Source: CAVSWN01 sp046728115
GTDB taxonomy: Bacteria; Acidobacteriota; Vicinamibacteria; Vicinamibacterales; CAVVIG01
Direction of reading: 5' to 3'
Assembly (NCBI GenBank): GCA_046728115.1
Contig: JBKPDW010000551.1
Location: 1-15,761, forward strand
Length of the DNA: 15,761 nt
In this document: piece by piece, positions 1-7,040 of the stretch
Layout: every line of letters starts with the position of its first letter
Position numbering within the stretch: the stretch's first letter is position 1
Position numbers and translations under genes: made by a program
The notes under the pieces: model-generated
Database searches by the model: none
What the model was told of the DNA's origin: nothing
The model's input: the letters and a program-made list of their open reading frames with translations, nothing else

Positions 1-1209
1 CCGCAGGTCCGCCGGGTCCATCTTGAGCTCCTGCGCCAGGACGTCGACCATGCGCTCGATCGCGTGCACCGCTTCGGTTACGCGGAACGAACAGCGATAA
101 GCGATGCCGCCCGGCGGCTTGTTCGTGTACACGCCGTCGACTTCGGCGAACGCGTTCTTGAGATCGTACGAGCCGGTGCAGATCGAGAAAAGGCCCGCCG
201 GAAACTTCGACGGGTTTGCCGCGGCGTCAGTGTAGCCGTGATCGGCCACCGTTTTGATCCGAAGAGCCGTCATCGTGCCGTCTTTCTTGGCAGCGAGCTC
301 AGCCTTGATGTGATAGTCGCGGGCGAAGGAGTCCGCCTGCAGATTCTCCATCCGGTCCTCGATCCACTTGACCGGCTTGCCGAGGACCACCGACGCGGCA
401 ATGGCGATCACGTAGCCCGGATACACCGGAACCTTGCCGCCGAATCCGCCGCCGATGTCGGGCGAGACGATGCGGATCTTTTCCTCCGACAGTCCGACGT
501 GTCCGGCCACGAGCGCCACGACAGTTCGAATGGCGTGCGGCGCCTGCGTCGTCATGTAGACGGTGAGCTTGCCTGAGACACGGTCAAAGTCGGCGATGCA
601 GCCGCATGTCTCGATCGACGCGACGTGGATGCGCGGCAGATAGATATCCTGTTTCACCGCCACGTCGGCGCTCGCGAAGGCCTGGTCAGTGGCCTGCTTG
701 TTGCCAACTTCCCAGTGGAAGATGTGGTTGTCATTCTTGTTCTTCTTGTCGGTTCTGAGCACCGGTGCGCCAGGCTCGAGCGCTTTGAACGGATCGACGA
801 CGACAGGCAGCTGCTCGTAATCGACATCGACGGCGTCGACGCCGTCGGCGGCGGCGTATCGATCTGTGGCGATGACGCCCGCGACTTCCTGCGCCTGGTA
901 CATCACTTTCTCGGTCGGCAGTACCATCTGGGTATCCGACATCAGCGTCGGCATCCAATGCAGGTTGTACTGGGCGAGCGTCTCTCCTGTGATGACGGCG
1001 AGCACGCCGGGAACCTCTAGCGCCCGCTCGGTTTTGATCGCCTTGATGCGCGCGTGAGCAAACGGGCTGCGGACGATGTCGAGGTACAGCATGCCCGGAA
1101 GCTGGATGTCGTCCACGTAGTGGCCCTGCCCGCGAATGAACCGCGGGTCCTCCTTGCGCTTGATTGAATGACCCATCCCTCCGACGTCGGCGGTCGTTCG
1201 CGGCGCCAT
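1..1209 (-). CDS. coxL: Form I aerobic CO dehydrogenase large subunit, 3' end outside window
   Basis: This is the catalytic molybdenum-copper subunit of aerobic CO dehydrogenase, which oxidises CO with water to CO2, two electrons and two protons. The first 403 residues are visible; the family is about 800, so the C-terminal half lies beyond base 1. The ATG at 1209 follows a strong GGGAGGA ribosome site and sits 10 nt after the coxS stop. The N-terminus (GHSIKRKEDPRFIRGQG) and the GGGFGGK motif are typical of molybdenum hydroxylases. The decisive feature is AYRCSFR at residues 370-376 (bases 82-102). It is the form I signature, with Cys373 matching the Cu-binding Cys388 of Oligotropha carboxidovorans CoxL. 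Form II proteins have AYRGAGR instead. The order M-S-L is also the form I order. Family and form are near certain; physiological CO use is inferred. Confidence 0.97.
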   Translation of the reverse strand, partial: MAPRTTADVGGMGHSIKRKEDPRFIRGQGHYVDDIQLPGMLYLDIVRSPFAHARIKAIKTERALEVPGVLAVITGETLAQYNLHWMPTLMSDTQMVLPTEKVMYQAQEVAGVIATDRYAAADGVDAVDVDYEQLPVVVDPFKALEPGAPVLRTDKKNKNDNHIFHWEVGNKQATDQAFASADVAVKQDIYLPRIHVASIETCGCIADFDRVSGKLTVYMTTQAPHAIRTVVALVAGHVGLSEEKIRIVSPDIGGGFGGKVPVYPGYVIAIAASVVLGKPVKWIEDRMENLQADSFARDYHIKAELAAKKDGTMTALRIKTVADHGYTDAAANPSKFPAGLFSICTGSYDLKNAFAEVDGVYTNKPPGGIAYRCSFRVTEAVHAIERMVDVLAQELKMDPADLR

Positions 1210-1219
1210 CGTTCCTCCC

Positions 1220-1690
1220 TCAACGCAGCCGTGAGGCTGCGTACTGGATCGACTTGACGATGTTCACGTATCCGGTGCAGCGGCACAGATTGCCTGAAAT
1301 CGCGTGCCGGATTTCAGGTTCGGACGGATTCGGGTTGCGCCCGAGCAGCGCAACGCTCGCCATCATCATGCCCGGCGTGCAGTACCCGCACTGCAGTCCG
1401 TGTTCCTGCCAGAACCCCTCCTGGATCGGATGCAGCTTGCCGCTCTGCTCCAGCCCTTCGACGGTGCGGACGTCGCTGCCGTCTGCCTGCACGGCGAGGA
1501 CGGTGCACGATTTCACGGGCTCACCGTCGACGATCACGGTGCAGGCGCCGCAATGCGTCGTATCGCAGCCGATGTGTGTGCCTGTCAGTCGGAGGTGGTC
1601 GCGCAGGAAATGGACCAGCAGGAGGCGCGATTCGACTGGCCTCTCATAGGAGGTCCCATTGATCGTGACGCGAATCACGTGCGTCGCCAT
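1220..1690 (-). CDS. coxS: CO dehydrogenase small iron-sulfur subunit
   Basis: This 156-residue subunit carries electrons from the Mo-Cu site to the FAD subunit through two [2Fe-2S] clusters. The N-terminal ferredoxin-like domain holds Cys42, Cys47, Cys50 and Cys62 (GCDTTHCGAC, then SC). The C-terminal helical domain holds Cys101, Cys104, Cys136 and Cys138 (CGYCTPGM and NLCRC). All eight ligands are present and the length is normal for the family. The start at 1690 is chosen over an in-frame ATG at 1714 because a GGGAGG ribosome site lies 8 nt upstream and it falls one base after the coxM stop (TGA-C-ATG). It lies between coxM and coxL, as expected for a form I enzyme, and is almost certainly co-translated with them. 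Confidence 0.97.
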   Translation of the reverse strand: MATHVIRVTINGTSYERPVESRLLLVHFLRDHLRLTGTHIGCDTTHCGACTVIVDGEPVKSCTVLAVQADGSDVRTVEGLEQSGKLHPIQEGFWQEHGLQCGYCTPGMMMASVALLGRNPNPSEPEIRHAISGNLCRCTGYVNIVKSIQYAASRLR

Positions 1691-1691
1691 G

Positions 1692-2564
1692 TCAGTGTCC
1701 TCCCGCTCGTTCAATCGCCTTGGCCAGCGCCCGCGCCGTCAAGATACGCGCCATCTCCCGCTTGTACTGAACCGAGCCGCGACGGTCGGCCGTCGGCGCC
1801 GTGGCGGAGGCTGCGAGACGTGCCGCTTCGGCGATCGTTGCGGGATCCGGCCTTTTCTTCAGCAAGAATCGCTCGGCCTCCGTTGCCTTGATCGGCGTCG
1901 GGCCGGCGGCGGTCAACCCAATGCCGGCGCGCTCGATGTCGCCGCCCGACCCGAGCGTCACCTGCACGGCCGCCGCGGCCGCTGCAAAATCGCCGACCTT
2001 GCGCTCGAGCTTCATGTACGCGCCGCCGCTTCTCGGCGGCGGGATCGGAATTCGGATCTCGGTGAGGATGTCGTCCGATGCCAGGGCCGTGCTGAAGATG
2101 CCGGTAAAGAATTGATCAATGGGAATCGTACGCTGGCCTCTCGAGCCCGTCGCCGTCACCTCGGCGCCGAGCGCGAGCATCGTGGCCGGATGGTCGTTGG
2201 CTGGATCGGCGTGAGCGAGATTGCCTCCGACGGTCGCGCGATTACGGACCAGTGGATCCGCGATCACGAGGGCCGTGTCGTGGAGAATCGGGTATTTCGC
2301 CTTGATGACCTCGGAGCGCTCCAAAGCCGATTCCCGCGTACGCCCACCGATCTTCAAAAACCCGCCTTCCTCTTTGATGTACTCGAGCCCGGGAATCCGC
2401 CCGATGTCGACGAGGTGACCGGCGGCTGCCAGACGAAGCTTGAGCAGCGGAAGCAGACTCTGTCCGCCTGACAGCACCTTGGCCTGGTCGCCATGGCGCT
2501 GCAGGAGCGCAATCGCCTCCGACAGTGACGTGGGCGCGTGGTAATCAAACGGCGCGGGAATCAT
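1692..2564 (-). CDS. coxM: CO dehydrogenase medium FAD-binding subunit
   Basis: This 290-residue flavoprotein subunit takes electrons from CoxS and passes them to the respiratory quinone pool. It matches the molybdopterin dehydrogenase FAD-binding family over its full length. The two FAD-binding motifs are visible: SGGQS at residues 32-36 and TVGGN at 111-115, followed by AHADPANDHPA, which is typical of CO dehydrogenases. The ATG at 2564 has a strong AAAGGAG ribosome site 8 nt upstream. Unlike its operon neighbours it is separated from the preceding gene (coxG) by 129 nt containing a repeat-like element, so it may have its own translation or RNA-processing control. The stop is one base before the coxS start. 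Confidence 0.96.
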   Translation of the reverse strand: MIPAPFDYHAPTSLSEAIALLQRHGDQAKVLSGGQSLLPLLKLRLAAAGHLVDIGRIPGLEYIKEEGGFLKIGGRTRESALERSEVIKAKYPILHDTALVIADPLVRNRATVGGNLAHADPANDHPATMLALGAEVTATGSRGQRTIPIDQFFTGIFSTALASDDILTEIRIPIPPPRSGGAYMKLERKVGDFAAAAAAVQVTLGSGGDIERAGIGLTAAGPTPIKATEAERFLLKKRPDPATIAEAARLAASATAPTADRRGSVQYKREMARILTARALAKAIERAGGH

Positions 2565-2582
2565 CGAAACGACTCCTTTCTT

Positions 2583-2686
2583 GATGCACGTGGGGCCCCA
2601 CCCCCACTTGCTCGCGCTGCCGCGCTCGAAGACTCGCTCACCCGCGCGGCCACGGGCGCTTCTGAGTTGTCGATGCGCGTGGGGCC
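2583..2686. repeat. Repeat-bounded GC-rich intergenic element between coxG and coxM
   Basis: The 129-nt gap inside the cox operon is bounded by two copies of a 15-bp word, GATGCRCGTGGGGCC, at 2583-2597 and 2672-2686 (14 of 15 identical, 89 bp apart). The first copy overlaps a perfect palindrome, GTGGGGCCCCAC (2590-2601), so GGCCCCAC at 2594-2601 can also pair with GTGGGGCC at 2679-2686 as a long stem. The interior is C/G-rich with further short complementary words (CCCG/CGGG). No convincing reading frame spans it. It resembles a dispersed intergenic repeat, but whether it recurs in the genome cannot be seen here. Confidence 0.5.
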
Positions 2687-2693
2687 TCCAGCG

Positions 2694-3392
2694 TCAACGC
2701 AGCCACAACCAGTAGAGGACCAGGAGAACGACGATCACCCCAATCCAGACCGCAGGCTTCGCAGCGGTCCGAGCGGCCGCGCGGCCCACGACCGCCGATC
2801 CGAACGACAGCACCTCGATGGGCGGAGCGCCGGGCTGGCCTTGGTTTGGGTCGGCCTGGCCCGCGACCGCGGCCGTCTGCCCGGCAGCAGGCTCAGCCGC
2901 GGCGGTGCCAACGTTTCGAGCGTCAGCGCGATGGTCCGGTCTCTCGAGCTCCGCGCGCGCGGCCGACACGAACTTGCCGAACATCTGATCGCTGACATCC
3001 TGGATCATCCCGCGGCCGAACTGCGCCAGGATGCCCATCACATTGACTTGCGACGTGATGATCACCTCGGTCTCGTCCGGCGCGCGTTCGACGAGCTTGC
3101 TCGTCATGCGCATGTCGGCGCCGCCTTTGCCACGAATGTCCTGACCGGCGGCCACAATCTCCGCCGTCCGCGCGCCCGGGTCGAGCCGCTCGAATCGCAT
3201 TGTGCCCTTATAAGTCGCTGCCACGGGCCCGACCTTCACCGTCATGGTGCCGGCGTGTGTGCGCTCGTCAACCTGATTCGTGATAGCAGCCCCGGGCAAG
3301 CAGCGCGCGACACGAACCGGATCGGTGAGGAAATTCCATGCCGCCTCCGGAGAGGTTTTGACGACGAAGGACTTCGAGATCTCCATCGCCAT
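2694..3392 (-). CDS. coxG: CoxG-like SRPBCC protein with C-terminal membrane anchor
   Basis: This 232-residue protein belongs to the CoxG family. Residues 1 to about 150 form an SRPBCC (START-like) fold, including the family-typical stretches FLTDPVRVARCLPGA and YKGTMRFERLDP. A low-complexity Ala/Gly/Pro/Gln linker follows (about 155-205). The last 20 residues or so (from AVWIGVIVVLLVLYW) form one hydrophobic helix, so the protein is probably tail-anchored with its domain in the cytoplasm. In O. carboxidovorans CoxG is not needed to build the metal cluster but is thought to recruit CO dehydrogenase to the membrane; the visible anchor fits this. The ATG at 3392 lies 2 nt after the coxE stop. 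A second ATG two codons downstream (3386) is also possible. Confidence 0.92.
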   Translation of the reverse strand: MAMEISKSFVVKTSPEAAWNFLTDPVRVARCLPGAAITNQVDERTHAGTMTVKVGPVAATYKGTMRFERLDPGARTAEIVAAGQDIRGKGGADMRMTSKLVERAPDETEVIITSQVNVMGILAQFGRGMIQDVSDQMFGKFVSAARAELERPDHRADARNVGTAAAEPAAGQTAAVAGQADPNQGQPGAPPIEVLSFGSAVVGRAAARTAAKPAVWIGVIVVLLVLYWLWLR

Positions 3393-3394
3393 GG

Positions 3395-4528
3395 CTATAC
3401 CGCCGCCAGCTCTGGGATGAGCCGCTCGAGCGATTCGAGATTGTGCGCAGGCGCGAGACGATCGATGAAAGGCAGCGCTGCCTGCATGGCGCGGGCAGTC
3501 GGCTCGTAGCGCGGATCACCCGACAGCGGATTCAGCCAGACAATCTTGCGCGCCTTGGAGCGAAGCGTCCGCATGGCACTGGCGACCATCGTCGTGTCGC
3601 CACGATCCAGTCCATCGCTGAGAATCACAACGACCGACCGTGGCGTGACGAACTGCTGCTGATATTTCGCGACGAACTCCATGAGGCTCTCGCCAATTCG
3701 CGTCCCTCCCGACCAGCCGGGCACATCAGTCGCGAGGCGCGCTATCGTGCGGCCGATCCTGCCGGGCGACAGCCACGGTGTCAGCCGCGTCAGAGAGGTG
3801 TTGAACGCGAAGACCTCGGTTGTCTTCGCTACACGTTTGAGCGCCAGGACGAACGCCAGCAGGAACTTGACATGGACGTCCATCGACCCGCTCGTGTCAC
3901 ACAAGACGACGACACGCGGCTCGTCGAGGGCGCGGGCCCGGTGCGCGAGAGACACCATCTCGCCGCCCGTGCTGACGGCGCGTCGAAAGCTTCGCCTGAG
4001 ATCGGGCAGGCCGCGGCCACGAACGGGTGTCAGCCGACGGCTTTTTCGCGCGGCCCAGCGCGGCGCGAGCCTGGCGAGCAGACGTTCCATGTCCGCAAGA
4101 TCTCGGGCAGAGCATTCCTCAAACGGCTTGCGGCGAAGAACGACGTCTCTGGAATAGCCGGGAGCACCACCATCGGTCGCCGGCTGCCGTGGAGCGCCCT
4201 CGTCCGGAACGCGGTCGCTGTTGTCGTTTGCTTTCCCGTTGGGCAAAGCGCCGCTCGTGATCCGAATGGGTACCAACTCGCGGAGTGGCGCGTCGGGCTG
4301 AGCGAGGCTCCAGAACCGATGGAAGAGGGCGTCGAAGAGCGCGCGGTCGCGCGGCCGGATCTTGAAGGCGACCTGAAATGCTCGCCGGACCTCGGTGCGA
4401 TCGAAGAGATCGACCAGCGTGAGCGCTTTCGTCGCGTCGATTTCATCGCCGACTCCGACCTCAACGCCCTGTTCGCGTAGAACACCAGCAAAGCGCGCCA
4501 GGTGGAACATGAGATCGGCGCCCGTCAT
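3395..4528 (-). CDS. coxE: CoxE-like von Willebrand factor A domain maturation protein
   Basis: This 377-residue protein is the VWA partner of the MoxR ATPase encoded just upstream. The N-terminal half is helical and variable. The VWA domain covers roughly 200-377 with an intact metal-ion-dependent adhesion site: DTSGS at 211-215, Thr276 in GGTRIGES, and Asp305 in LSDG. An RGD tripeptide follows at 309-311. In O. carboxidovorans CoxE works with CoxF to insert copper into the CO dehydrogenase cluster, reportedly through RGD-integrin-like contact. No clear membrane helix is visible. The ATG at 4528 is chosen over a longer frame from 4624 because GAGGTG lies just upstream and the start falls 5 nt after the coxD stop. 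The longer version would overlap coxD by about 90 nt with an arginine-rich, unlikely N-terminus. Confidence 0.92.
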   Translation of the reverse strand: MTGADLMFHLARFAGVLREQGVEVGVGDEIDATKALTLVDLFDRTEVRRAFQVAFKIRPRDRALFDALFHRFWSLAQPDAPLRELVPIRITSGALPNGKANDNSDRVPDEGAPRQPATDGGAPGYSRDVVLRRKPFEECSARDLADMERLLARLAPRWAARKSRRLTPVRGRGLPDLRRSFRRAVSTGGEMVSLAHRARALDEPRVVVLCDTSGSMDVHVKFLLAFVLALKRVAKTTEVFAFNTSLTRLTPWLSPGRIGRTIARLATDVPGWSGGTRIGESLMEFVAKYQQQFVTPRSVVVILSDGLDRGDTTMVASAMRTLRSKARKIVWLNPLSGDPRYEPTARAMQAALPFIDRLAPAHNLESLERLIPELAAV

Positions 4529-4533
4529 CACGC

Positions 4534-5424
4534 CTACACCTCGGCGCTTCGCGCTTCCGCAACCAAGGAGTCGATCCCGGCGCGGTCGAGGTCTTCGACG
4601 TCGTGACGATCTTTCAAGAAGCACCCGAGCGTCTCGGCAACGGCCTCCGCGTCAAGGTGAGCGCGGTGCAGCCGGACGAGCGCCTGCGCCCAGTCGATCG
4701 CTTCGGCGATGCCTGGCGCTTTCGAAAGACGCCGTCGCCGGAGTGCTTGCAAGAAACGCCCGATCTCGCGTGTAAGCTGCTCGCTCGCGCCAGGCGCCTT
4801 GAGCCGAAGGATTTGTAATTCTTTCTCGAGCGTCGGGTGCTCGACGAAAAGATACAGGCACCGGCGGCGCAGCGCGTCGCCGATCTCACGGCTCCGATTA
4901 GATGTGAGAATCACGTACGGGACGTGGACGGCGCGGATCGCCCCAAGCTCGGGGATCGTCACCTGGAAGTCAGAGAGGATTTCGAGCAGAAAAGCCTCGA
5001 AGCCTTCATCCGCGCGATCGATCTCGTCGATCAGCAGGACGGCCGGACCGCCGCTCCGTGTAATGGCGCGAAGAAGCGGGCGTTCGAGCAGGTACTCGCG
5101 GCTGAAGATGAGATCCTCGATCTCCGAAGGGTTGCGCCCGTCGTGTTCGGCGAGTCTGGCGCGCAGCATCTGGCGGGGATAGTTCCACTCGTAGAGCGCC
5201 GTGTTGACGTCGAGCCCTTCGTAGCACTGCAAGCGAATCAGTTCGGTATCGAGCAACTGCGCCAGCACTTTCGCGAGCTCGGTCTTCCCGCCGCCCGCTT
5301 CGCCTTCAATCAGCAAAGGCTTGCGCATCTCTCGAGCGAGGAACACGGCCGTGGCAATCGCCTCGTCGGCAATGTAGCCGAGGTTCCCCATCGCGCGCTG
5401 GAGCGATTGAATGTCGGCGTTCAC
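4534..5424 (-). CDS. coxD: CoxD-like MoxR-family AAA+ ATPase
   Basis: This AAA+ chaperone of the MoxR group acts in O. carboxidovorans in the ATP-dependent sulfuration of the CO dehydrogenase molybdenum site. Walker A is GEAGGGKT (41-48), Walker B is VLLIDEID (129-136), and sensor 1 is TSN (174-176), followed by arginine-rich LRRRC. I choose GTG at 5424, giving 296 residues, close to the known CoxD size. It begins 7 nt after the coxF stop and keeps the conserved N-terminus (QRAMGNLGYIADEA). A frame open to 5523 would overlap the coxF YHS domain by about 90 nt, and the next ATG (5391) lacks a ribosome site. It is the ATPase half of a MoxR-VWA pair with coxE, 5 nt away. Family is certain; the exact start is moderately sure. 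Confidence 0.93.
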   Translation of the reverse strand: MNADIQSLQRAMGNLGYIADEAIATAVFLAREMRKPLLIEGEAGGGKTELAKVLAQLLDTELIRLQCYEGLDVNTALYEWNYPRQMLRARLAEHDGRNPSEIEDLIFSREYLLERPLLRAITRSGGPAVLLIDEIDRADEGFEAFLLEILSDFQVTIPELGAIRAVHVPYVILTSNRSREIGDALRRRCLYLFVEHPTLEKELQILRLKAPGASEQLTREIGRFLQALRRRRLSKAPGIAEAIDWAQALVRLHRAHLDAEAVAETLGCFLKDRHDVEDLDRAGIDSLVAEARSAEV

Positions 5425-5431
5425 GGCCGTC

Positions 5432-6421
5432 TCAGGAGACGACAGGGACAAGGTAGCGTTCGGGGGCAGCCAGGAAGCTATTCCGGCAGCCACCGCAGCA
5501 GAAGTAGTACGTGCGGCCGGCATGCTCGGTACGATGGCGCGCCGTCTCGACCACGACGGTCATACCGCACACGGGATCGCGGTCCTCGCGCGCGGAGCCT
5601 GGTGGTGTGCTGACATCCGCCGCTTGTTCGCCCGCCGCACGTCGGGCGCTGACGATCTCCGCCAGAATGCTGAGCGCGACTTCCTCCGGCGTGCGAGCGC
5701 CGATATCTATCCCCGCGGGGTTCGTGATCGAGTCGAGCGCCTGTGCCGATGCGCCCCGCCCCACGAGCGTCTCCCGAATCTGGGCAAAGCGCTTGCGGCT
5801 GGCCACGACGCCCAGGTAAGCCGGCTCGACGCCAAGAGCGGCCAGCGTCGAGTCTTCATCATGCTGGCCGAGCGTGGCGACCACCGCGAAGAGCCGTCCC
5901 TTCTGCGACGGCGGGCGGCGAGCGAGATCTTCAATGCTCAACGTTTCGACGAGGCGATCGGCGTCGGGAAAGCTGGCGCGATCAACGTCAGGATCGACGA
6001 CGGCGACCCAATAGCCCATGACCTTGCCAAGGCGTGCCAGCGCCTGCACCGTCGGTGAAACGCCGAACAGCAGAAGTCTGGGAGCGGGCAATACAGGTTC
6101 CAGGTAAATGTCCACGCTGCCTCCGCTGTGGCAGGTCATCGGAAACGTCGCCACGCCCGCGCGACGATCGGCGCCTGGATCGGGCGAGAGCGAGATGAGC
6201 CTCGGCGACGAGTCCTTGAGCGCCGCGACTGCCTCGCGCACGACCGTTGGCTGAATGCAGCTGCCGCCCAGCCAACCGTGGTAGTCGCCGGCCTCGGTAA
6301 TGAGGGCCGTGTTGCCCACCTGCGCAGAGCTCGCCGGCTCGCGCCGGACGACGACAGCCATCACAAACGCCTCGCCCTTTTGCGTCAGTTCGGCGGCGAG
6401 CTGCAGAATCTCGGCGCGCAT
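5432..6421 (-). CDS. coxF: CoxF-like XdhC-family protein fused to a C-terminal YHS domain
   Basis: This 329-residue protein has three parts. An XdhC/CoxI N-terminal domain (about 1-110) holds GGSC at 52-55 and MTCHSGGSVD near 95-104. A Rossmann-like XdhC C-terminal domain (about 113-262) follows, with PAYLGVVASRKR and NPAGIDIGARTPEEVALSI. A YHS domain (about 281-325) closes it, with DPVCGM (282-287) and YYFCCGGC (305-312), giving Cys285, Cys308, Cys309 and Cys312. XdhC proteins assist molybdenum cofactor sulfuration and insertion; in O. carboxidovorans CoxF supplies copper to the cluster. YHS domains occur on metal-handling proteins such as copper ATPases, so a copper-binding role is plausible but inferred. 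ATG at 6421 lies one base after the mocA stop; TTG at 6439 is an alternative start. Position next to coxD and coxE supports the coxF name over generic xdhC. Confidence 0.85.
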   Translation of the reverse strand: MRAEILQLAAELTQKGEAFVMAVVVRREPASSAQVGNTALITEAGDYHGWLGGSCIQPTVVREAVAALKDSSPRLISLSPDPGADRRAGVATFPMTCHSGGSVDIYLEPVLPAPRLLLFGVSPTVQALARLGKVMGYWVAVVDPDVDRASFPDADRLVETLSIEDLARRPPSQKGRLFAVVATLGQHDEDSTLAALGVEPAYLGVVASRKRFAQIRETLVGRGASAQALDSITNPAGIDIGARTPEEVALSILAEIVSARRAAGEQAADVSTPPGSAREDRDPVCGMTVVVETARHRTEHAGRTYYFCCGGCRNSFLAAPERYLVPVVS

Positions 6422-6422
6422 A

Positions 6423-7040
6423 TCAGTGCCGACTTTCAACTGACGCCTTCACCCGATCGTAGTCTTCGGGTGCATCGAGATCCGTGAGCGCTTCGACCGG
6501 CCACGACGCCGATTCCGCTTCGTGACGATGGCGCTTCACCACGTGCTTGCCGCAGCCCTGTCCTTCGGATGCTGCCAGCTCGCCGAAAAGCGACCGGTCG
6601 TACAGCATCGGCGGAGCGTTCACGCCGGCGTAGTCCGATATCACGAGCGGCGCGTCGCTCCGTCGATATTTCTCGAGAAGGGTTTGGATCATGGCCGTCG
6701 TGACAAACGGCATGTCGGCGAGTACGACGACGGCCGCTCGGGCTTCCGTTTCGGACACGGCGAGGATGCCCGCGCGCAGTGAGCTGTTCACGCCGCGCGC
6801 GTACTCGGGGTTGAGAACCGGACGATACTGGATGCCTTCGAGCGCCCGGCGTACGAGCTCGGCCTCGTGGCCGAGCACCACAATCAGCGGATCGAAGCCT
6901 GCCTTCGAGGAGCGTCCGACAACACGACGGACGAGCGTTTCACCCTCGAGCTCCATGAAGAGTTTGTTCTTTCCCATGCGCGTCGACGATCCAGCCGCCA
7001 GCACGACACCGGCCACCGCTCCCGCACGGTCAGAAGGCAT
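6423..7040 (-). CDS. mocA: MocA-like molybdenum cofactor cytidylyltransferase
   Basis: This 205-residue nucleotidyltransferase belongs to the MobA/MocA family. The nucleotide-binding loop LAAGSSTRMGKNK is at residues 14-26. The family's metal and substrate region appears as VVVLADMPFVTT near residue 105. CO dehydrogenase uses molybdopterin cytosine dinucleotide, so a CTP-using enzyme that attaches CMP to Mo-molybdopterin is expected here. Sequence alone separates MocA (CTP) from MobA (GTP) only weakly; context decides in favour of MocA. The ATG at 7040 overlaps the end of the upstream xdhC-type gene by 11 nt, and the stop is one base before the coxF ATG, so translation is coupled on both sides. 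Confidence 0.88.
   Translation of the reverse strand: MPSDRAGAVAGVVLAAGSSTRMGKNKLFMELEGETLVRRVVGRSSKAGFDPLIVVLGHEAELVRRALEGIQYRPVLNPEYARGVNSSLRAGILAVSETEARAAVVVLADMPFVTTAMIQTLLEKYRRSDAPLVISDYAGVNAPPMLYDRSLFGELAASEGQGCGKHVVKRHRHEAESASWPVEALTDLDAPEDYDRVKASVESRH

Noticed and set aside
1..1209. Calling coxL a form II (xanthine-dehydrogenase-like) protein
   Set aside because: The active-site loop reads AYRCSFR with the Cu-binding cysteine, not AYRGAGR.
2538..4480. Long plus-strand frames opposite coxG, coxE and coxM
   Set aside because: They mirror well-supported minus-strand cox genes and have low-complexity, arginine-rich translations.
4529..4624. Upstream extension of coxE
   Set aside because: The added residues overlap coxD, are almost all arginine and serine, and a better ATG with a ribosome site lies 5 nt after the coxD stop.
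6422..6439. TTG start for coxF at 6439
   Set aside because: It adds six unconserved residues inside mocA; the ATG at 6421, one base after the mocA stop, is the simpler coupled start.
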